A DNA stretch of 64,000 bases from Bacteroidales bacterium (lineage in GTDB: Bacteria > Bacteroidota > Bacteroidia > Bacteroidales > UBA932). Numbering within the stretch: the first letter of the stretch is position 1; each line of letters begins with the position of its first letter. Of the stretch, positions 1 through 9,394 are shown piece after piece. The notes under the pieces were generated by a model, which did not search any database, was not told the origin of the DNA, and saw only the letters and a list, made by a program, of their open reading frames with translations. The stretch is from the NCBI GenBank assembly GCA_004552965.1, contig SFMU01000001.1, positions 59,010-123,009 on the forward strand. The letters run 5' to 3'. The translations under genes and the position numbers were made by a program.

Positions 1-2523
1 GGACTTCCTGCCGAGCAATATGCCATCCAGACGGGTCAGCATCCGGAGGTTACCACGGTAAACAACATCAACCGCTACCGTCAGCAGATGGACCGCATCG
101 GCTTCTCCTACGACTGGAGCAGGGAGATCAGAACCTGCGACCCGGACTACTATAAATGGACCCAGTGGGCCTTCCTGAAGATGTTCGGTTCCTGGTACGA
201 CAACGATGCTGACAAGGCGCGTCCGATCGAGGAACTCACCGAAGCCTTCGCCAAAGGCGGAAGCGCAGCCGTAAATGCTGCCTGCACCGAGCACGAGCCG
301 TTCTCTGCAGCTGACTGGGCGGCATTCTCGGACAAGGAAAAGTCGGACATCCTGATGAACTACAGGATAGCCTATCAGGGAGAGACTGCCGTGAACTGGT
401 GCGCCGGTCTGGGTACGGTCCTTGCCAACGATGAGGTCAAGGACGGCCTTTCCGTCCGCGGAGGCTACCCTGTCGAGCAGAAGAAGATGAAACAGTGGCA
501 GCTCAGGGTCTCCGCCTATGCCGGAAGACTTCTCGAGGGTCTTGACAGGATCGACTGGACCGACTCCCTCAAGGAGATGCAGCGCAACTGGATCGGCCGT
601 TCATTCGGCTGTGAAGTTGTCTTCAAGTGCTGGAACGGTGACACCTGCCACGACGTCACCATATTCACAACCCGCGCGGACACGATGTTCGGAGTGACCT
701 TCATGGTCCTTGCTCCCGAGAGCAATCTCGTCGACATCCTCACGACACCGGAGCAGAAGGCCGCTGTCGATGAATATGTCGCCGCAGTCCGCAAGAAGAC
801 CGAGCGCGAGCGTATCGCCCAGACCAGGACCGTCACCGGAGTGTTCAGCGGTTCCTACGGTGTCAACCCGCTCACGGGCGAGAGAGTCCCTGTCTGGATT
901 TCCGAATATGTCCTCGCAGGTTATGGTACAGGAGCCATCATGGCCGTGCCGGCTCACGACAGCCGTGACTATGCGTTCGCGAAGAAGTTCGACCTCCCGA
1001 TCATTCCGCTGATCGAAGGCTGCGATGTCAGCGAGGAGAGCTTCGACGCCAAATCCGGAACGATGATCAACTCGGGTTTCCTCAACGGTCTCGATGTCAA
1101 GGAGGCGATTCCTGCCGCCATCGAATATGTTGAAAAGCACGGCCTGGGCCACAGAAAGGTCAACTACAGGCTCCGTGACGCCATATTCAGCCGTCAGAGG
1201 TACTGGGGCGAGCCGTTCCCTATCTACTACAAGGACGGTATCCCTACTCCGGTTCCTTACGAGGCCCTGCCGCTCCGTCTGCCGGAAATCGACGAGTTCA
1301 AGCCGACCGAGAACGGAGAACCACCTCTTGCAAGGGCAAAGGACTGGACTTATGAAGGCTATCCTCTTGAGACAAGCACGATGCCTGGTTTCGCAGGTTC
1401 CAGCGCCTACTATCTCAGGTACATGGATCCGGCCAATTCCGAGGCTCTGGTCGACCGCAAGACCGATGAGTACTGGCGCGATGTCGACCTCTACATCGGA
1501 GGTACGGAGCACGCTACCGGCCACCTCATCTATTCCCGCTTCTGGGACAAGTTCCTCTATGACCTGGGCTATGTCTGCGAGGACGAGCCGTTCCGCAAAC
1601 TGATCAACCAGGGAATGATCCAGGGCCGCTCAAGCTTCGTCTACAGGATCGTAGGCACCAACAAGTTCGTCTCCGTCGGCCTGAAGGACGGCTACGAGAC
1701 CACTGAAATCCACGTGGACATCAGCCTCGTCCGCAACGACCGCCTGGACATCGAGGGATTCAAGGCCTGGAGGCCGGAGTTCGCCGATGCCGAGTTTGTA
1801 CTCGAGAATGGTGAATATGTCTGCGGATGGGCCGTCGAGAAGATGAGCAAGTCCATGTTCAACGTCGTCAATCCTGACAGGATCTGCGATGAATACGGTG
1901 CCGACACTCTCCGTCTCTACGAGATGTTCCTCGGCCCTCTTGAGCAGAGCAAGCCTTGGGACACGAAGGGAATCGACGGAGTCAACCGCTTCCTCAAGCG
2001 CTTCTGGAGGCTCTTCTTCGAAGGAGAGGAATTCTCCGTTTCCGAGGAGGCTGCAACTCCTGCCGAACTTAAGACCCTCCACAAGCTCATCGGCAAGGAA
2101 CAGGAGGACATCGAGAACTTCTCCTTCAACACCACCGTCAGCGCATTCATGATTGCCCTCAATGAGCTTTCCGATCTGAAGTGCCGCAAGCGTGCCATCC
2201 TTGAGCCTATGACCATCCTTCTCTCTCCGTTCGCCCCTCACATCGCCGAGGAACTCTGGTCCCTCCTCGGGCACGAAGAGAGCATCTCGTTCGCATCGTT
2301 CCCTGAATATGTTGAAGCATACACCGTCGAGAACAATGCCACCTATGCAGTGTCTTTCAACGGAAAGACCCGTTTCACCGTCGACCTTCCGAAGAGCATG
2401 GACAAGGCTGCCGTGGAAGCTGAAGTGCGCGGAATGGAACAGACTGCAAAATATGTCGGAAGCCAGAACATCGTGAAGGTGATCGTGGTTCCGGGCAAGA
2501 TTGTAAACATAGTCCTGAAATAG
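1..2523 (+). CDS. leuS: Leucyl-tRNA synthetase, 5'-truncated by window edge
   Basis: Class I aminoacyl-tRNA synthetase that charges tRNA-Leu in the cytoplasm. The reading frame is open from base 1 ([12 protein letters not shown], the conserved stretch after the HIGH site), so the start and HIGH motif lie upstream of the window. Visible are the CP1 editing domain ([13 protein letters not shown] and [14 protein letters not shown]), the leucine-specific insertion before the catalytic loop, the KMSKS loop ([14 protein letters not shown] near base 1840), the anticodon-binding helical domain ([13 protein letters not shown]) and the small C-terminal domain ending VNIVLK. The first ATG inside the window (base 88) is internal. 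The stop is 4 bp before the first YitT gene, so the two are probably cotranscribed. Confidence 0.98.
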   Translation, partial: GLPAEQYAIQTGQHPEVTTVNNINRYRQQMDRIGFSYDWSREIRTCDPDYYKWTQWAFLKMFGSWYDNDADKARPIEELTEAFAKGGSAAVNAACTEHEPFSAADWAAFSDKEKSDILMNYRIAYQGETAVNWCAGLGTVLANDEVKDGLSVRGGYPVEQKKMKQWQLRVSAYAGRLLEGLDRIDWTDSLKEMQRNWIGRSFGCEVVFKCWNGDTCHDVTIFTTRADTMFGVTFMVLAPESNLVDILTTPEQKAAVDEYVAAVRKKTERERIAQTRTVTGVFSGSYGVNPLTGERVPVWISEYVLAGYGTGAIMAVPAHDSRDYAFAKKFDLPIIPLIEGCDVSEESFDAKSGTMINSGFLNGLDVKEAIPAAIEYVEKHGLGHRKVNYRLRDAIFSRQRYWGEPFPIYYKDGIPTPVPYEALPLRLPEIDEFKPTENGEPPLARAKDWTYEGYPLETSTMPGFAGSSAYYLRYMDPANSEALVDRKTDEYWRDVDLYIGGTEHATGHLIYSRFWDKFLYDLGYVCEDEPFRKLINQGMIQGRSSFVYRIVGTNKFVSVGLKDGYETTEIHVDISLVRNDRLDIEGFKAWRPEFADAEFVLENGEYVCGWAVEKMSKSMFNVVNPDRICDEYGADTLRLYEMFLGPLEQSKPWDTKGIDGVNRFLKRFWRLFFEGEEFSVSEEAATPAELKTLHKLIGKEQEDIENFSFNTTVSAFMIALNELSDLKCRKRAILEPMTILLSPFAPHIAEELWSLLGHEESISFASFPEYVEAYTVENNATYAVSFNGKTRFTVDLPKSMDKAAVEAEVRGMEQTAKYVGSQNIVKVIVVPGKIVNIVLK

Positions 2524-2527
2524 CATC

Positions 2528-3469
2528 ATGGCAGTGAAGGGGAGTGTTTCAAGGGTAATCAGGGACTATCTGGTCCTGACGTTTGCGGCTTTCGTGTTCG
2601 CATTCGCCTGGGAATGCTTCATGATTCCCAACGGTATGTCGGCCGGTGGCATGATGGGACTCTGCACGGTCCTCCAGTATGCCACCGGAGGTCTTGTGCC
2701 GGCGGCATATTCCTATGTCGTCATCAATGCCCTGCTGATTCTCATTGCAGTCATCCTGATGGGCATAGGCTTCGGATTCAAGACCATATATGCCATAGCC
2801 GTGTCCACCCTCGCGATGAAGCTGCTTTCCGGGATGGAGGCTCTGCACTGTGTCGAGGGCTCGTTCTTCTATGTACGGGAGACGTTGCTTATCCCTGTCA
2901 TTGCCGGTTTCCTCGAAGCCATCGGCATCGGTCTGACCATGCGCTACGGCGGAAGCACAGGAGGTACGGACATCATAGCTCTGATGGTCAACAAATACTG
3001 GCCGGTCAATCTGAGCCGTGTGTTCCTTTACTCTGATTTCGTGATAGTCATCCTTGTCCTGTTCCTGCCCGACAAGACCTTTGCGGACATGATCTACGGT
3101 TTCGTGGAGATTACCTCCTTCATCCTGATGATAGACATGGTGGTCGGAGGACAGAAGTCCTATCAGCTTATGGTCTTCTCCGAGAAGAACAGCCAGATAG
3201 CGGATTATATCTGCAATGAACTCGACAGGGGAGTGACCGTCATCCAGGGGATGGGATGGTATACAAAGAAAAACAGGGACATACTTCTTATCATGCTTGA
3301 CCAGAAGCAGTTCCTTCCTTTGTCCAGAACCATCAAGGAAATGGATCCGAAAGCTTTCATTTCGGTAGCCCCGACCCACAGTGTCTACGGAGAAGGCTTC
3401 TCCGAGATAAAGGCCGGACCAAAATTGAATATCAGAAAGAATACTTCAAATGAATTACCGCAAGAATAA
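2528..3469 (+). CDS. YitT family integral membrane protein (first of tandem pair)
   Basis: 313 aa. The N-terminal two thirds are about five or six hydrophobic helices with the family's glycine-rich repeats (PNGMSAGGMMG and RYGGSTGGTDI). The C-terminal ~80 residues are a soluble DUF2179 domain (LDRGVTVIQGMGWYTKKN). YitT/DUF161 proteins sit in the inner membrane; their substrate is not established and no enzymatic role is claimed here. The start is the ATG 4 bp after the leuS stop. The 3' end overlaps the next gene by 20 bp, which implies translational coupling and perhaps a two-subunit product. Confidence 0.93.
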   Translation: MAVKGSVSRVIRDYLVLTFAAFVFAFAWECFMIPNGMSAGGMMGLCTVLQYATGGLVPAAYSYVVINALLILIAVILMGIGFGFKTIYAIAVSTLAMKLLSGMEALHCVEGSFFYVRETLLIPVIAGFLEAIGIGLTMRYGGSTGGTDIIALMVNKYWPVNLSRVFLYSDFVIVILVLFLPDKTFADMIYGFVEITSFILMIDMVVGGQKSYQLMVFSEKNSQIADYICNELDRGVTVIQGMGWYTKKNRDILLIMLDQKQFLPLSRTIKEMDPKAFISVAPTHSVYGEGFSEIKAGPKLNIRKNTSNELPQE

Positions 3470-4415
3470 CAGCGTCCTTTCCACTGTCAAGGAATGGGTG
3501 CTGATAACCGTCGGAATTGCCGTCTACACTCTGGGATGGACCTTGTTCCTGACCCCTAACAACCTTTTCGGAGGCGGAGTGACGGGTATAAGCGCAATCC
3601 TCCAGTTCGCCACGGGCATCAAGATGGGATACACTTATTTTGTGATAAATGTCGCCCTCCTGATAGCATCCCTGTTCATAATCGGTCCTTCGTTCGGAAT
3701 CAAGACGGTCTATGCCGTTCTGCTCACCTCGTTTGGACTCAACCTTTTCCAGAGCATCATCCCTCCTGGCATCATACAGGATTTCGCCCTTTCCAACGGC
3801 AAGCTGCTCTGTGCGATCATCGGTGGCGCGATGTCCGGTCTGGGAATAGGACTGTCGATCTCGCAGGGAGGCAGCACGGGAGGCACGGACATCGTCGCCC
3901 TCATAATCGGAAAGTACAGGAATGTCTCTCCGGGGAAGATCATCATGATCATCGACATCTTCATCATCTCGTCTTCCCTGCTCATCCCTTCCTACGATCC
4001 GCAGGGCAATCCTCTTTCCTTCGTTTCCAGAGTCTCTGCGGCAATGTTCGGATTCATCATCGTGACGGTCGCCGGCAACATCGCTGACATCTATCTGGCA
4101 GGTTCAAGGCAGAGCGTCCAGGTCTTCATCATCTCCAGGAAGTTCGATGAGATTGCGGACATGGTTCACTCCGAGTTCAACCGTGGAGTGACCGTTCTTC
4201 ACGGCGAAGGATGGTACACCAAGAAGGAATCCTCGATTCTTATGGTGCTCACCAGAAAGACTGATGTGAATCTCCTTTTGCGCTACATCAAGCAGATAGA
4301 TCCGAATGCGTTCCTTTCCATCTCGTCGGTCTGGGGAGTGTTCGGACAGGGATTCGACACCATCAAAGGTAACCTGAAATCGAAGGGAATTCCTTCCGGC
4401 TTCCAAAAGAAATAG
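3450..4415 (+). CDS. YitT family integral membrane protein (second of tandem pair)
   Basis: 321 aa, clearly paralogous to the preceding protein. It has the same order of TM helices, a GGSTGGTDIVALIIGKY segment and a C-terminal DUF2179 domain (FNRGVTVLHGEGWYTKKES). The start lies inside the end of the upstream gene (20-bp overlap). A good hairpin terminator follows about 40 bp after the stop, so leuS-yitT-yitT looks like one transcription unit. Function is unknown. The pair could form a heterodimer, since both copies keep the same motifs and neither looks degraded. Confidence 0.93.
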   Translation: MNYRKNNSVLSTVKEWVLITVGIAVYTLGWTLFLTPNNLFGGGVTGISAILQFATGIKMGYTYFVINVALLIASLFIIGPSFGIKTVYAVLLTSFGLNLFQSIIPPGIIQDFALSNGKLLCAIIGGAMSGLGIGLSISQGGSTGGTDIVALIIGKYRNVSPGKIIMIIDIFIISSSLLIPSYDPQGNPLSFVSRVSAAMFGFIIVTVAGNIADIYLAGSRQSVQVFIISRKFDEIADMVHSEFNRGVTVLHGEGWYTKKESSILMVLTRKTDVNLLLRYIKQIDPNAFLSISSVWGVFGQGFDTIKGNLKSKGIPSGFQKK

Positions 4416-4451
4416 AAATTTCTTAAAGATTCAGAAATAAAATCTTCTACA

Positions 4452-4485
4452 ACCCTCTCCTGGATTGCCTTGGAGTGGGTTTTTT
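4452..4485 (+). terminator. Rho-independent terminator after leuS-yitT-yitT
   Basis: A 9-bp stem (ACCCTCTCC pairing with GGAGTGGGT, one non-Watson-Crick position) encloses an 11-nt loop and is followed directly by a run of T. It ends the leuS-yitT-yitT unit before the AraC gene. Confidence 0.8.
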
Positions 4486-4531
4486 CATACATTGCTGACA
4501 GAACTAATTTCCAAGTAAACCTAATTATTAT

Positions 4532-5599
4532 ATGGAATCATTATCTTTTATTCCGGCGATAGTATTTTTTGTTTCTTTATCAGTATACGACTATCTTTCA
4601 TCCAGGGACAGGCACTGTCCACGATACCGGACCAGACTTATGGCTTTCTCCGGAGGTCTGATTCTTTCCTCATGTTTTCTTCTTTCTGACGCCGGGGATG
4701 CGGGTGGGTTCTTCTCTGCCCTTGCCGTTTCCGAGGCCTTGATGCTGGCCAGTCCTGGTACCGGCGTCAGTCCGTCACGGACATTGACATATTCAGTTGC
4801 ATTCCTGGGACTATGTCTTGCGATTGCAGGCGCCGCGTTTGCATTCGGGTGGCTTTCAAAGCCTTCGGTCAAGTTTGTCCATGCCGTACTTGTCATCATG
4901 TCAGCCATCTTTTCTATGGGGATGCTCCTGTCCTTCGTCCTGGACCTTTTCGGAAACATCGGGAAACTGATGGACCCTGATGTCCTGTGGAACGTGCTCA
5001 TGCTTGGCTCTAAACTGGTTCACGGCATCATATTCAATGTCATGATTGCTGTTGCGTACATCTTTATGGCTTCTCTGCCCTGCTCCGGGATGCCGGTGAT
5101 CTTTCCGTTTCTTCTTTGTGCCCATTCTGTCGTCCTTTTCCTTGCCTCCAGGTCCGGACATTCCTTTCTGGTGCCTGTGCGGCAGGAGGAAGAAATCCGT
5201 CTTCTGAGGTCTGATTCCGTGCAAGGGACTGACCAGGATGAGCCGATTCCCGACTCGAGGCTCAAGGTCCTGCATTCAAGGATAGTCGCTTACATGGAGA
5301 AGGAACATCCATTCCTGGATCCGGACTTCAGCATGCAGAAGATGGCAAGAGACCTGTACTCGAACAAGCTGTACCTTTCAAAGGCTATCAACTCATTGTC
5401 CCACAAGAATTTCCGTCAGTTTGTAAATTATTACAGGATTGAATATGCGAAGGATCTTTTCCGAAAGGACCCCCGGTTGAGAATCAATGAGGCTTCGGAC
5501 ATGTCCGGTTTCCACACGGTTGTGTCCTTCAACATGGCATTCAAGCTCAACACGGGCCAGACTCCTTCCGAATGGCTTCACACAAACATGTTCTCTTGA
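4532..5599 (+). CDS. Membrane-anchored AraC-family transcriptional regulator
   Basis: 355 aa. Residues ~1-230 hold about seven hydrophobic helices. The C-terminal ~100 residues are an AraC/XylS DNA-binding domain with two helix-turn-helix units: FSMQKMARDLYSNKLYLSKAIN, then INEASDMSGFHTVVSFNMAFK, ending in the family signature TGQTPSEW. Such fusions, where a multi-helix membrane module is joined to an AraC domain, recur in Bacteroidales; their ligand is generally unknown. The gene stands alone between a terminator and a convergent gene, so its targets cannot be read from context. No Bacteroides-type promoter was found in the short upstream gap. Confidence 0.9.
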   Translation: MESLSFIPAIVFFVSLSVYDYLSSRDRHCPRYRTRLMAFSGGLILSSCFLLSDAGDAGGFFSALAVSEALMLASPGTGVSPSRTLTYSVAFLGLCLAIAGAAFAFGWLSKPSVKFVHAVLVIMSAIFSMGMLLSFVLDLFGNIGKLMDPDVLWNVLMLGSKLVHGIIFNVMIAVAYIFMASLPCSGMPVIFPFLLCAHSVVLFLASRSGHSFLVPVRQEEEIRLLRSDSVQGTDQDEPIPDSRLKVLHSRIVAYMEKEHPFLDPDFSMQKMARDLYSNKLYLSKAINSLSHKNFRQFVNYYRIEYAKDLFRKDPRLRINEASDMSGFHTVVSFNMAFKLNTGQTPSEWLHTNMFS

Positions 5600-5737
5600 T
5601 TCTTTCACATTACTGATCAACTTTTTTTGTTTGAATGTGTCGGCAAGTATGAAAAACGGAAAAAGGGCCGGCTCGGCAGTCATGCAGACTCGCGGGTCGA
5701 CCCTTGTCATTATTCAGTGTGCCTTGTCAGGGATAAC

Positions 5738-6451
5738 TCATCTGAGCTTGTCCAGGCCCTTCCATGAAGCCGGAGGGGGAGCGATGATGTCCATCTCTTC
5801 CTTGCGGACCGGATGGATGAAGCGGATTTCGTGTGAGTGGAGGCAGATTCCTCCGTCGGGATTCGAACGCGGGGCTCCGTACTTGAGGTCACCCTTTATT
5901 ACACAGCCGATTCCAGACAGCTGGCAGCGGATCTGATGATGGCGTCCGGTGAGCAGGTTGACTTCCAGCAATGAATAGTTTTCTGTGTCTCCTATGTGCC
6001 GGAAAGTAAGTCTGGCAAGCTTTGCATCCTTTGTCCCCTCACGGACTATGTAGCTCTTGTTCTGCTTTTCGTTACGGCTGAGCCAGTCGGCAAGTTCGCC
6101 TGAAGAAGATTTCGGCCTGTTGCAGCAGAGGGCCCAATAGGTCTTGTGGATCTCTCCTCTCCTGAACATGTCCGAAAGCCTGGACAGGGCTTTGGATGTC
6201 TTTGCGAAGACTACGATTCCGCTTACCGGACGGTCCAGACGGTGAGGGACTCCCAGGAATACCTTGCCGGGCTTTGAGTCGCGCATGGCGATGAATGCCT
6301 TCAAAGTGTCAGCAAGGCACTCATCTCCGGTCTTGTCTCCTTGGACGATTTCTCCGGGGCGTTTGTTGAAAACCAGGACATGATTGTCTTCGTAGAGGAT
6401 TCTTGATGCAAGATCCCTGAATTCATCATGTCCCGGTTCCCTGTATTCCAT
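5738..6451 (-). CDS. RluA-family pseudouridine synthase
   Basis: Isomerises uridine to pseudouridine in rRNA or tRNA. The 237-aa form starting MEYREPGHDE is chosen because longer in-frame starts run back into fabZ. It carries the RluA catalytic box HRLDRPVSGIVVFAK with the active-site Asp, plus the C-terminal substrate element LLTGRHHQIRCQLSGIG and the closing IRFIHPVRKEEM. There is no S4 domain, which suggests an RluA/TruC-like rather than RluB/C/D-like member; the exact target site cannot be told from sequence. It is last in the fabF-fabZ-synthase run, 20 bp after fabZ, and converges on the AraC gene. Confidence 0.92.
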   Translation of the reverse strand: MEYREPGHDEFRDLASRILYEDNHVLVFNKRPGEIVQGDKTGDECLADTLKAFIAMRDSKPGKVFLGVPHRLDRPVSGIVVFAKTSKALSRLSDMFRRGEIHKTYWALCCNRPKSSSGELADWLSRNEKQNKSYIVREGTKDAKLARLTFRHIGDTENYSLLEVNLLTGRHHQIRCQLSGIGCVIKGDLKYGAPRSNPDGGICLHSHEIRFIHPVRKEEMDIIAPPPASWKGLDKLR

Positions 6452-6471
6452 TATCTGTAAAGTATGATTGT

Positions 6472-6906
6472 CTACTGCTTTTCCTCTGCAGGTACCGGCA
6501 CCAGTGCAAAACTCAGTTCGCCCTTGCAGCAAAGCTTCCCGTCCACTTCGAGTTTGGCGTTGAAGAAGAAGAGCGGCCCGCGTCTTGAAACGAACTTTGT
6601 CGTGACCTCGCAGAGGTCTCCCGGCTTCACGGCGTTCTTGAACCTCACCTTGTCTATTCCTGCATAGAGGGTCATGTGGCCTGGAATGAAGTCTTTTACG
6701 GAAACGGCGCAGCTCTGAGCCATGATCTCACAGAGAATGACTCCCGGAACGATCGGATTGCCCGGGAAATGTCCCCTGGTGAAGAATTCGTCTTCTTTGA
6801 TTCGGTAGGTCGCGTACGCCTCTCCCTCTCCGGTGATTTCCGCATGCTCGATCAGGAGCATAGGCTCCCTGTGGGGCATGAATGATTTTATTTCTGCTAA
6901 GTCCAT
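6472..6906 (-). CDS. fabZ: 3-hydroxyacyl-ACP dehydratase FabZ-type
   Basis: 144 aa hot-dog fold dehydratase that removes water from 3-hydroxyacyl-ACP in type II fatty-acid synthesis. The hallmark is GHFPGNPIVPGVILCEIMAQ, with the catalytic His and the Glu on the following helix, and the conserved MPHREPMLLI at the N-terminus. It is a stand-alone gene, not the LpxC-FabZ fusion common in Bacteroidetes, so a second FabZ activity probably exists elsewhere (inference). It lies 66 bp downstream of fabF on the same strand and is almost certainly in its operon, which supports a joint elongation role. Confidence 0.93.
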   Translation of the reverse strand: MDLAEIKSFMPHREPMLLIEHAEITGEGEAYATYRIKEDEFFTRGHFPGNPIVPGVILCEIMAQSCAVSVKDFIPGHMTLYAGIDKVRFKNAVKPGDLCEVTTKFVSRRGPLFFFNAKLEVDGKLCCKGELSFALVPVPAEEKQ

Positions 6907-6972
6907 TATTTTCTGAATTACTGAATATGTAGCAATAGGTGCTTCTGCAAGGCAGTCTGAAAAGGACTACGG

Positions 6973-8232
6973 CTAGTTTTCGCATTTCCTGAAGGCGATG
7001 CAGGCATCGTGACCGCCGAATCCGAGTGAGTCGGAAATGCCGATGGTGAGGCCGGCCTCCACAGGGGTGTTCGGAGTGTAGTCAAGATCGAGCTCCGGAT
7101 CAGGAGTGTCGAGATTGATGGTAGGAGGACATATTCCGTTCCTGACAGCGAGGATGGTTGCGATTGCCTCGGCCGCGCCTGCCGCTCCCAGCAGGTGTCC
7201 GGTCATTGACTTCGTCGAACTGATGTGAGCCTTGTAGGCGAAGTCTCCGAGGGCGAGTTTGTAAGCCTGGGTCTCGGCTGCATCGTTGAGATGGGTTCCG
7301 GTTCCGTGCGCATTGATGTAGAGGCAATCCTTGTCCGCGTCGAAGCCTCCCTCGTTCAAAGCCAGTTCGATGCACTTCGCCTGGGTTGTTCCGTCTGGCC
7401 TTGGAGCTGTCGAGTGGTAGGCATCGCAGGTGTTTCCGTAGCCGACCATTTCGGCGATGATCTCCGCTCCGCGTGCCTTTGCGTGCTCATATTCCTCAAG
7501 AACAAGGATGCCCGCTCCGTCACCCATGACGAATCCGCCTCTGTTGGCGTTGAACGGGAGGGATGCATATTTCGGGTCATCTGCCCTGGAGAGTGCCTTG
7601 GCGTTGGCGAAACCGGCTATTCCGAGAGGAATGGTGGCGTGCTCGCAGCCTCCGGCTATGATTGCGTCAGCGTAGCCGTGCCTGATGGCTCTGTAAGCCT
7701 CGCCGATGGCATTGGTGGAGGTTGCGCAGGCTGTGACCACATCGATTGTCGGTCCCTGGGCGTGATGCTTGATCGCGATGTGACCGGCAGCGATGTTGGA
7801 AATCATGGTAGGAATGAACAGAGGTGACACCCACTGGCCAGAGGGGTCTTCGAGGATTTTCTGAGTTTCCCTGACCTGGGTCGTGAAGCCGCCGATTCCG
7901 GAACCGACATAGACTCCGAGACGGAAAGGGTCGATGTTCTGTTCCTCTCCCTCCGAGTGGAGACCGGCCTGCTTCATTGCCTGGTATGCGGCTGCAACTC
8001 CGTACAGGGTGAAAAGATCCTGCTTTCTGGCGAAAGGCTTGTCGATGCCATATTCTTCAGGGTGGAAATCCTTGATGGTACCGGCGATCTTGACCGGAAG
8101 CGGGGTGGTGTCGAAGTCGGTGATGAATTCGATGCCGCAAACACCGTCAAGAAGATTCTTCCAGTATGTCTCTACGTTGTTGCCAACAGGGGAGATGATT
8201 CCCATTCCTGTCACTACTACTCTTTTGCTCAT
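6973..8232 (-). CDS. fabF: 3-oxoacyl-ACP synthase II (KAS II)
   Basis: 419 aa condensing enzyme that elongates acyl-ACP with malonyl-ACP. The Cys-His-His triad is visible: the nucleophile in VVTACATSTNAIG, and the histidines in NAHGTGTHLNDAAE and STKSMTGHLLGAAG. The N-terminus MSKRVVVTGMGIISPVG is canonical, so the start is secure. A canonical promoter lies 92 bp upstream, and a short ORF with a hairpin occupies the intervening leader. Acyl carrier protein, often next to fabF, is not adjacent here. Confidence 0.97.
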   Translation of the reverse strand: MSKRVVVTGMGIISPVGNNVETYWKNLLDGVCGIEFITDFDTTPLPVKIAGTIKDFHPEEYGIDKPFARKQDLFTLYGVAAAYQAMKQAGLHSEGEEQNIDPFRLGVYVGSGIGGFTTQVRETQKILEDPSGQWVSPLFIPTMISNIAAGHIAIKHHAQGPTIDVVTACATSTNAIGEAYRAIRHGYADAIIAGGCEHATIPLGIAGFANAKALSRADDPKYASLPFNANRGGFVMGDGAGILVLEEYEHAKARGAEIIAEMVGYGNTCDAYHSTAPRPDGTTQAKCIELALNEGGFDADKDCLYINAHGTGTHLNDAAETQAYKLALGDFAYKAHISSTKSMTGHLLGAAGAAEAIATILAVRNGICPPTINLDTPDPELDLDYTPNTPVEAGLTIGISDSLGFGGHDACIAFRKCEN

Positions 8233-8248
8233 TATTTTCCTGATAAGA

Positions 8249-8320
8249 TTATTGATATTCTTGCATTAGGTGGCTCCCGCCTGTGCGGTAGCCGGCTTCC
8301 GGGCAAATCTCCGGAATCAT
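8249..8320 (-). CDS. Possible 23-codon leaderless upstream ORF in fabF leader
   Basis: An ATG lies 3 nt after the fabF -7 box and opens 23 codons (N-terminus MIPEICPEAG, C-terminus HLMQEYQ) ending 16 nt before the fabF ATG. Inside it, bases 8272-8293 form a hairpin on the minus strand: GGCT, one unpaired base, CCGC, ACAG loop, GCGG, one unpaired base, AGCC. Whether it is translated or simply a structured leader is unknown. It is too short for composition-based proof. Confidence 0.3.
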   Translation of the reverse strand: MIPEICPEAGYRTGGSHLMQEYQ

Positions 8321-8323
8321 GTG

Positions 8324-8354
8324 CAAAGATATCCACATCCGGCAGACGTTCAAA
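8324..8354 (-). promoter_or_regulatory. Bacteroides-type promoter of fabF operon
   Basis: On the minus strand the -33 element TTTG (8354-8351), exactly 19 bp, then the -7 element TATCTTTG (8331-8324). This matches the Bacteroidetes primary-sigma consensus perfectly. It would drive fabF-fabZ-pseudouridine synthase with a leader of roughly 85 nt. Confidence 0.8.
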
Positions 8355-8393
8355 AGAAATGTGGCGGATGTGACAATCTGTTGGTGAATGGGA

Positions 8394-9263
8394 TTAACGT
8401 GTAAGCCTGTCAAGGGCAAGTTCGACAAGCGAGCGGACCTGAGGCTTGTAGTCCGGATTGCTGCTCTTCAGATGCCTGTTGGCAATGGCGCAGCAGACTG
8501 TTCCTGCCTTGTGGCCAAGATGTCGTGCGAGACCGGCGACAGCGGAGCCTTCCATCTCGAAGTTGGTTATCCTGTAGCCGTCGAAAGAGAAGGACTCGAA
8601 GGTGTCAAGCATGTCCGGCATTGCAAGTCCGAGGCGTACGACCCTGCCCTGAGGCCCGTAGAAGCCGGGAGCAGAGATGGTGACACCCTTGACCGTGCAG
8701 CCCTCGAAGCGGCTGATCAGGTCTTCGCTGGCTTTTACGAAATATGGTGACGGAAGATTCTCGTTCCACCCTGTGTGCTTCATGAAGGCTTTTTCCATCG
8801 GCAGATTGCTGATCTCATCCCTTCCGGCGTACCAGTTCAGGAGGCCGTCGCATCCGACGGAGTAGTGTGAGAAGATCGGGCTGCCGAGGGGAATGTCCGG
8901 CTGGATGGCACCTGTGGTTCCGATTCTCAGGATCGTGAGTTCCCTGTGCCCGGCTTTCGGCTCGCGCGTGGCGAAGTCCACATTGGCGAGGGCATCCAGT
9001 TCCGTCATGACGATGTCGATGTTGTCGGTTCCGATACCGGTAGAAAGCACGGTGATCCTCTTTCCGTTGTATTTTCCGGTGGTCGAAACGAATTCCCGGG
9101 ACTGCCTGGTGAATTCGATGTCGGTAAGATATTCCGAGACCATTGCCACTCTGCCCGGGTCTCCCACCAGGATGACGATGTCTGCAAGTTCATCCGGTCT
9201 GAGATGGATGTGGAATGCTGAACCGTCTCCGTTGATTATCAATTCTGATTCTGGTATTCTCAT
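8394..9263 (-). CDS. Nucleoside phosphorylase, uridine phosphorylase-like
   Basis: 289 aa from the ATG giving MRIPESELIINGDG; a second in-frame ATG nine codons upstream (9290) is also possible. PNP/UDP superfamily: phosphate-binding loop ILVGDPGRVAMVSEYL, GIGTDNIDIVMTEL and RIGTTGAIQP, and the late nucleoside-binding NFEMEGSAVAGLA. It would cleave uridine, or a related nucleoside, with phosphate to give ribose-1-phosphate and free base for salvage. It is transcribed alone from its own promoter and precedes the fabF promoter. Exact substrate preference is not decidable by eye. Confidence 0.88.
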   Translation of the reverse strand: MRIPESELIINGDGSAFHIHLRPDELADIVILVGDPGRVAMVSEYLTDIEFTRQSREFVSTTGKYNGKRITVLSTGIGTDNIDIVMTELDALANVDFATREPKAGHRELTILRIGTTGAIQPDIPLGSPIFSHYSVGCDGLLNWYAGRDEISNLPMEKAFMKHTGWNENLPSPYFVKASEDLISRFEGCTVKGVTISAPGFYGPQGRVVRLGLAMPDMLDTFESFSFDGYRITNFEMEGSAVAGLARHLGHKAGTVCCAIANRHLKSSNPDYKPQVRSLVELALDRLTR

Positions 9264-9298
9264 ATTCGTTTTCTTTTTGCTTTTTATCATGTGATTTC

Positions 9299-9328
9299 CA
9301 AATATAGCAAAAAACGGGCAATCTTCAA
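9299..9328 (-). promoter_or_regulatory. Promoter of uridine phosphorylase-like gene
   Basis: Minus strand TTG (9328-9326), 19 bp, TATATTTG (9306-9299). The -7 box ends 8 nt before the upstream in-frame ATG at 9290 and 35 nt before the preferred ATG at 9263, so the choice of start decides whether the mRNA has a leader. Confidence 0.65.
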
Positions 9329-9382
9329 TCTCCGGTGCGGATGATTATCCTGCCTGCAATGTGCGGGAATCCGAATTATTCT

Positions 9383-9390
9383 TATCTTTG
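9383..9390 (+). promoter_or_regulatory. -7 box four bases before DUF4293 start
   Basis: TATCTTTG ends 4 nt before the ATG at 9395. Nineteen bases upstream stands GTG, one mismatch from the -33 TTG. If active, transcription would start at or within the first codon, giving a leaderless mRNA. Confidence 0.55.
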
Positions 9391-9394
9391 CATC

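Noticed and set aside
601..2529. Two ~300-codon open frames on the minus strand (601-1524 and 1630-2529)
   Set aside because: They lie antisense to leuS with no family resemblance; long antisense frames are expected in GC-rich codon-biased genes.
8233..8323. Known riboswitch in the fabF leader
   Set aside because: No cobalamin, TPP, SAM or FMN box could be recognised; only a simple hairpin is seen.
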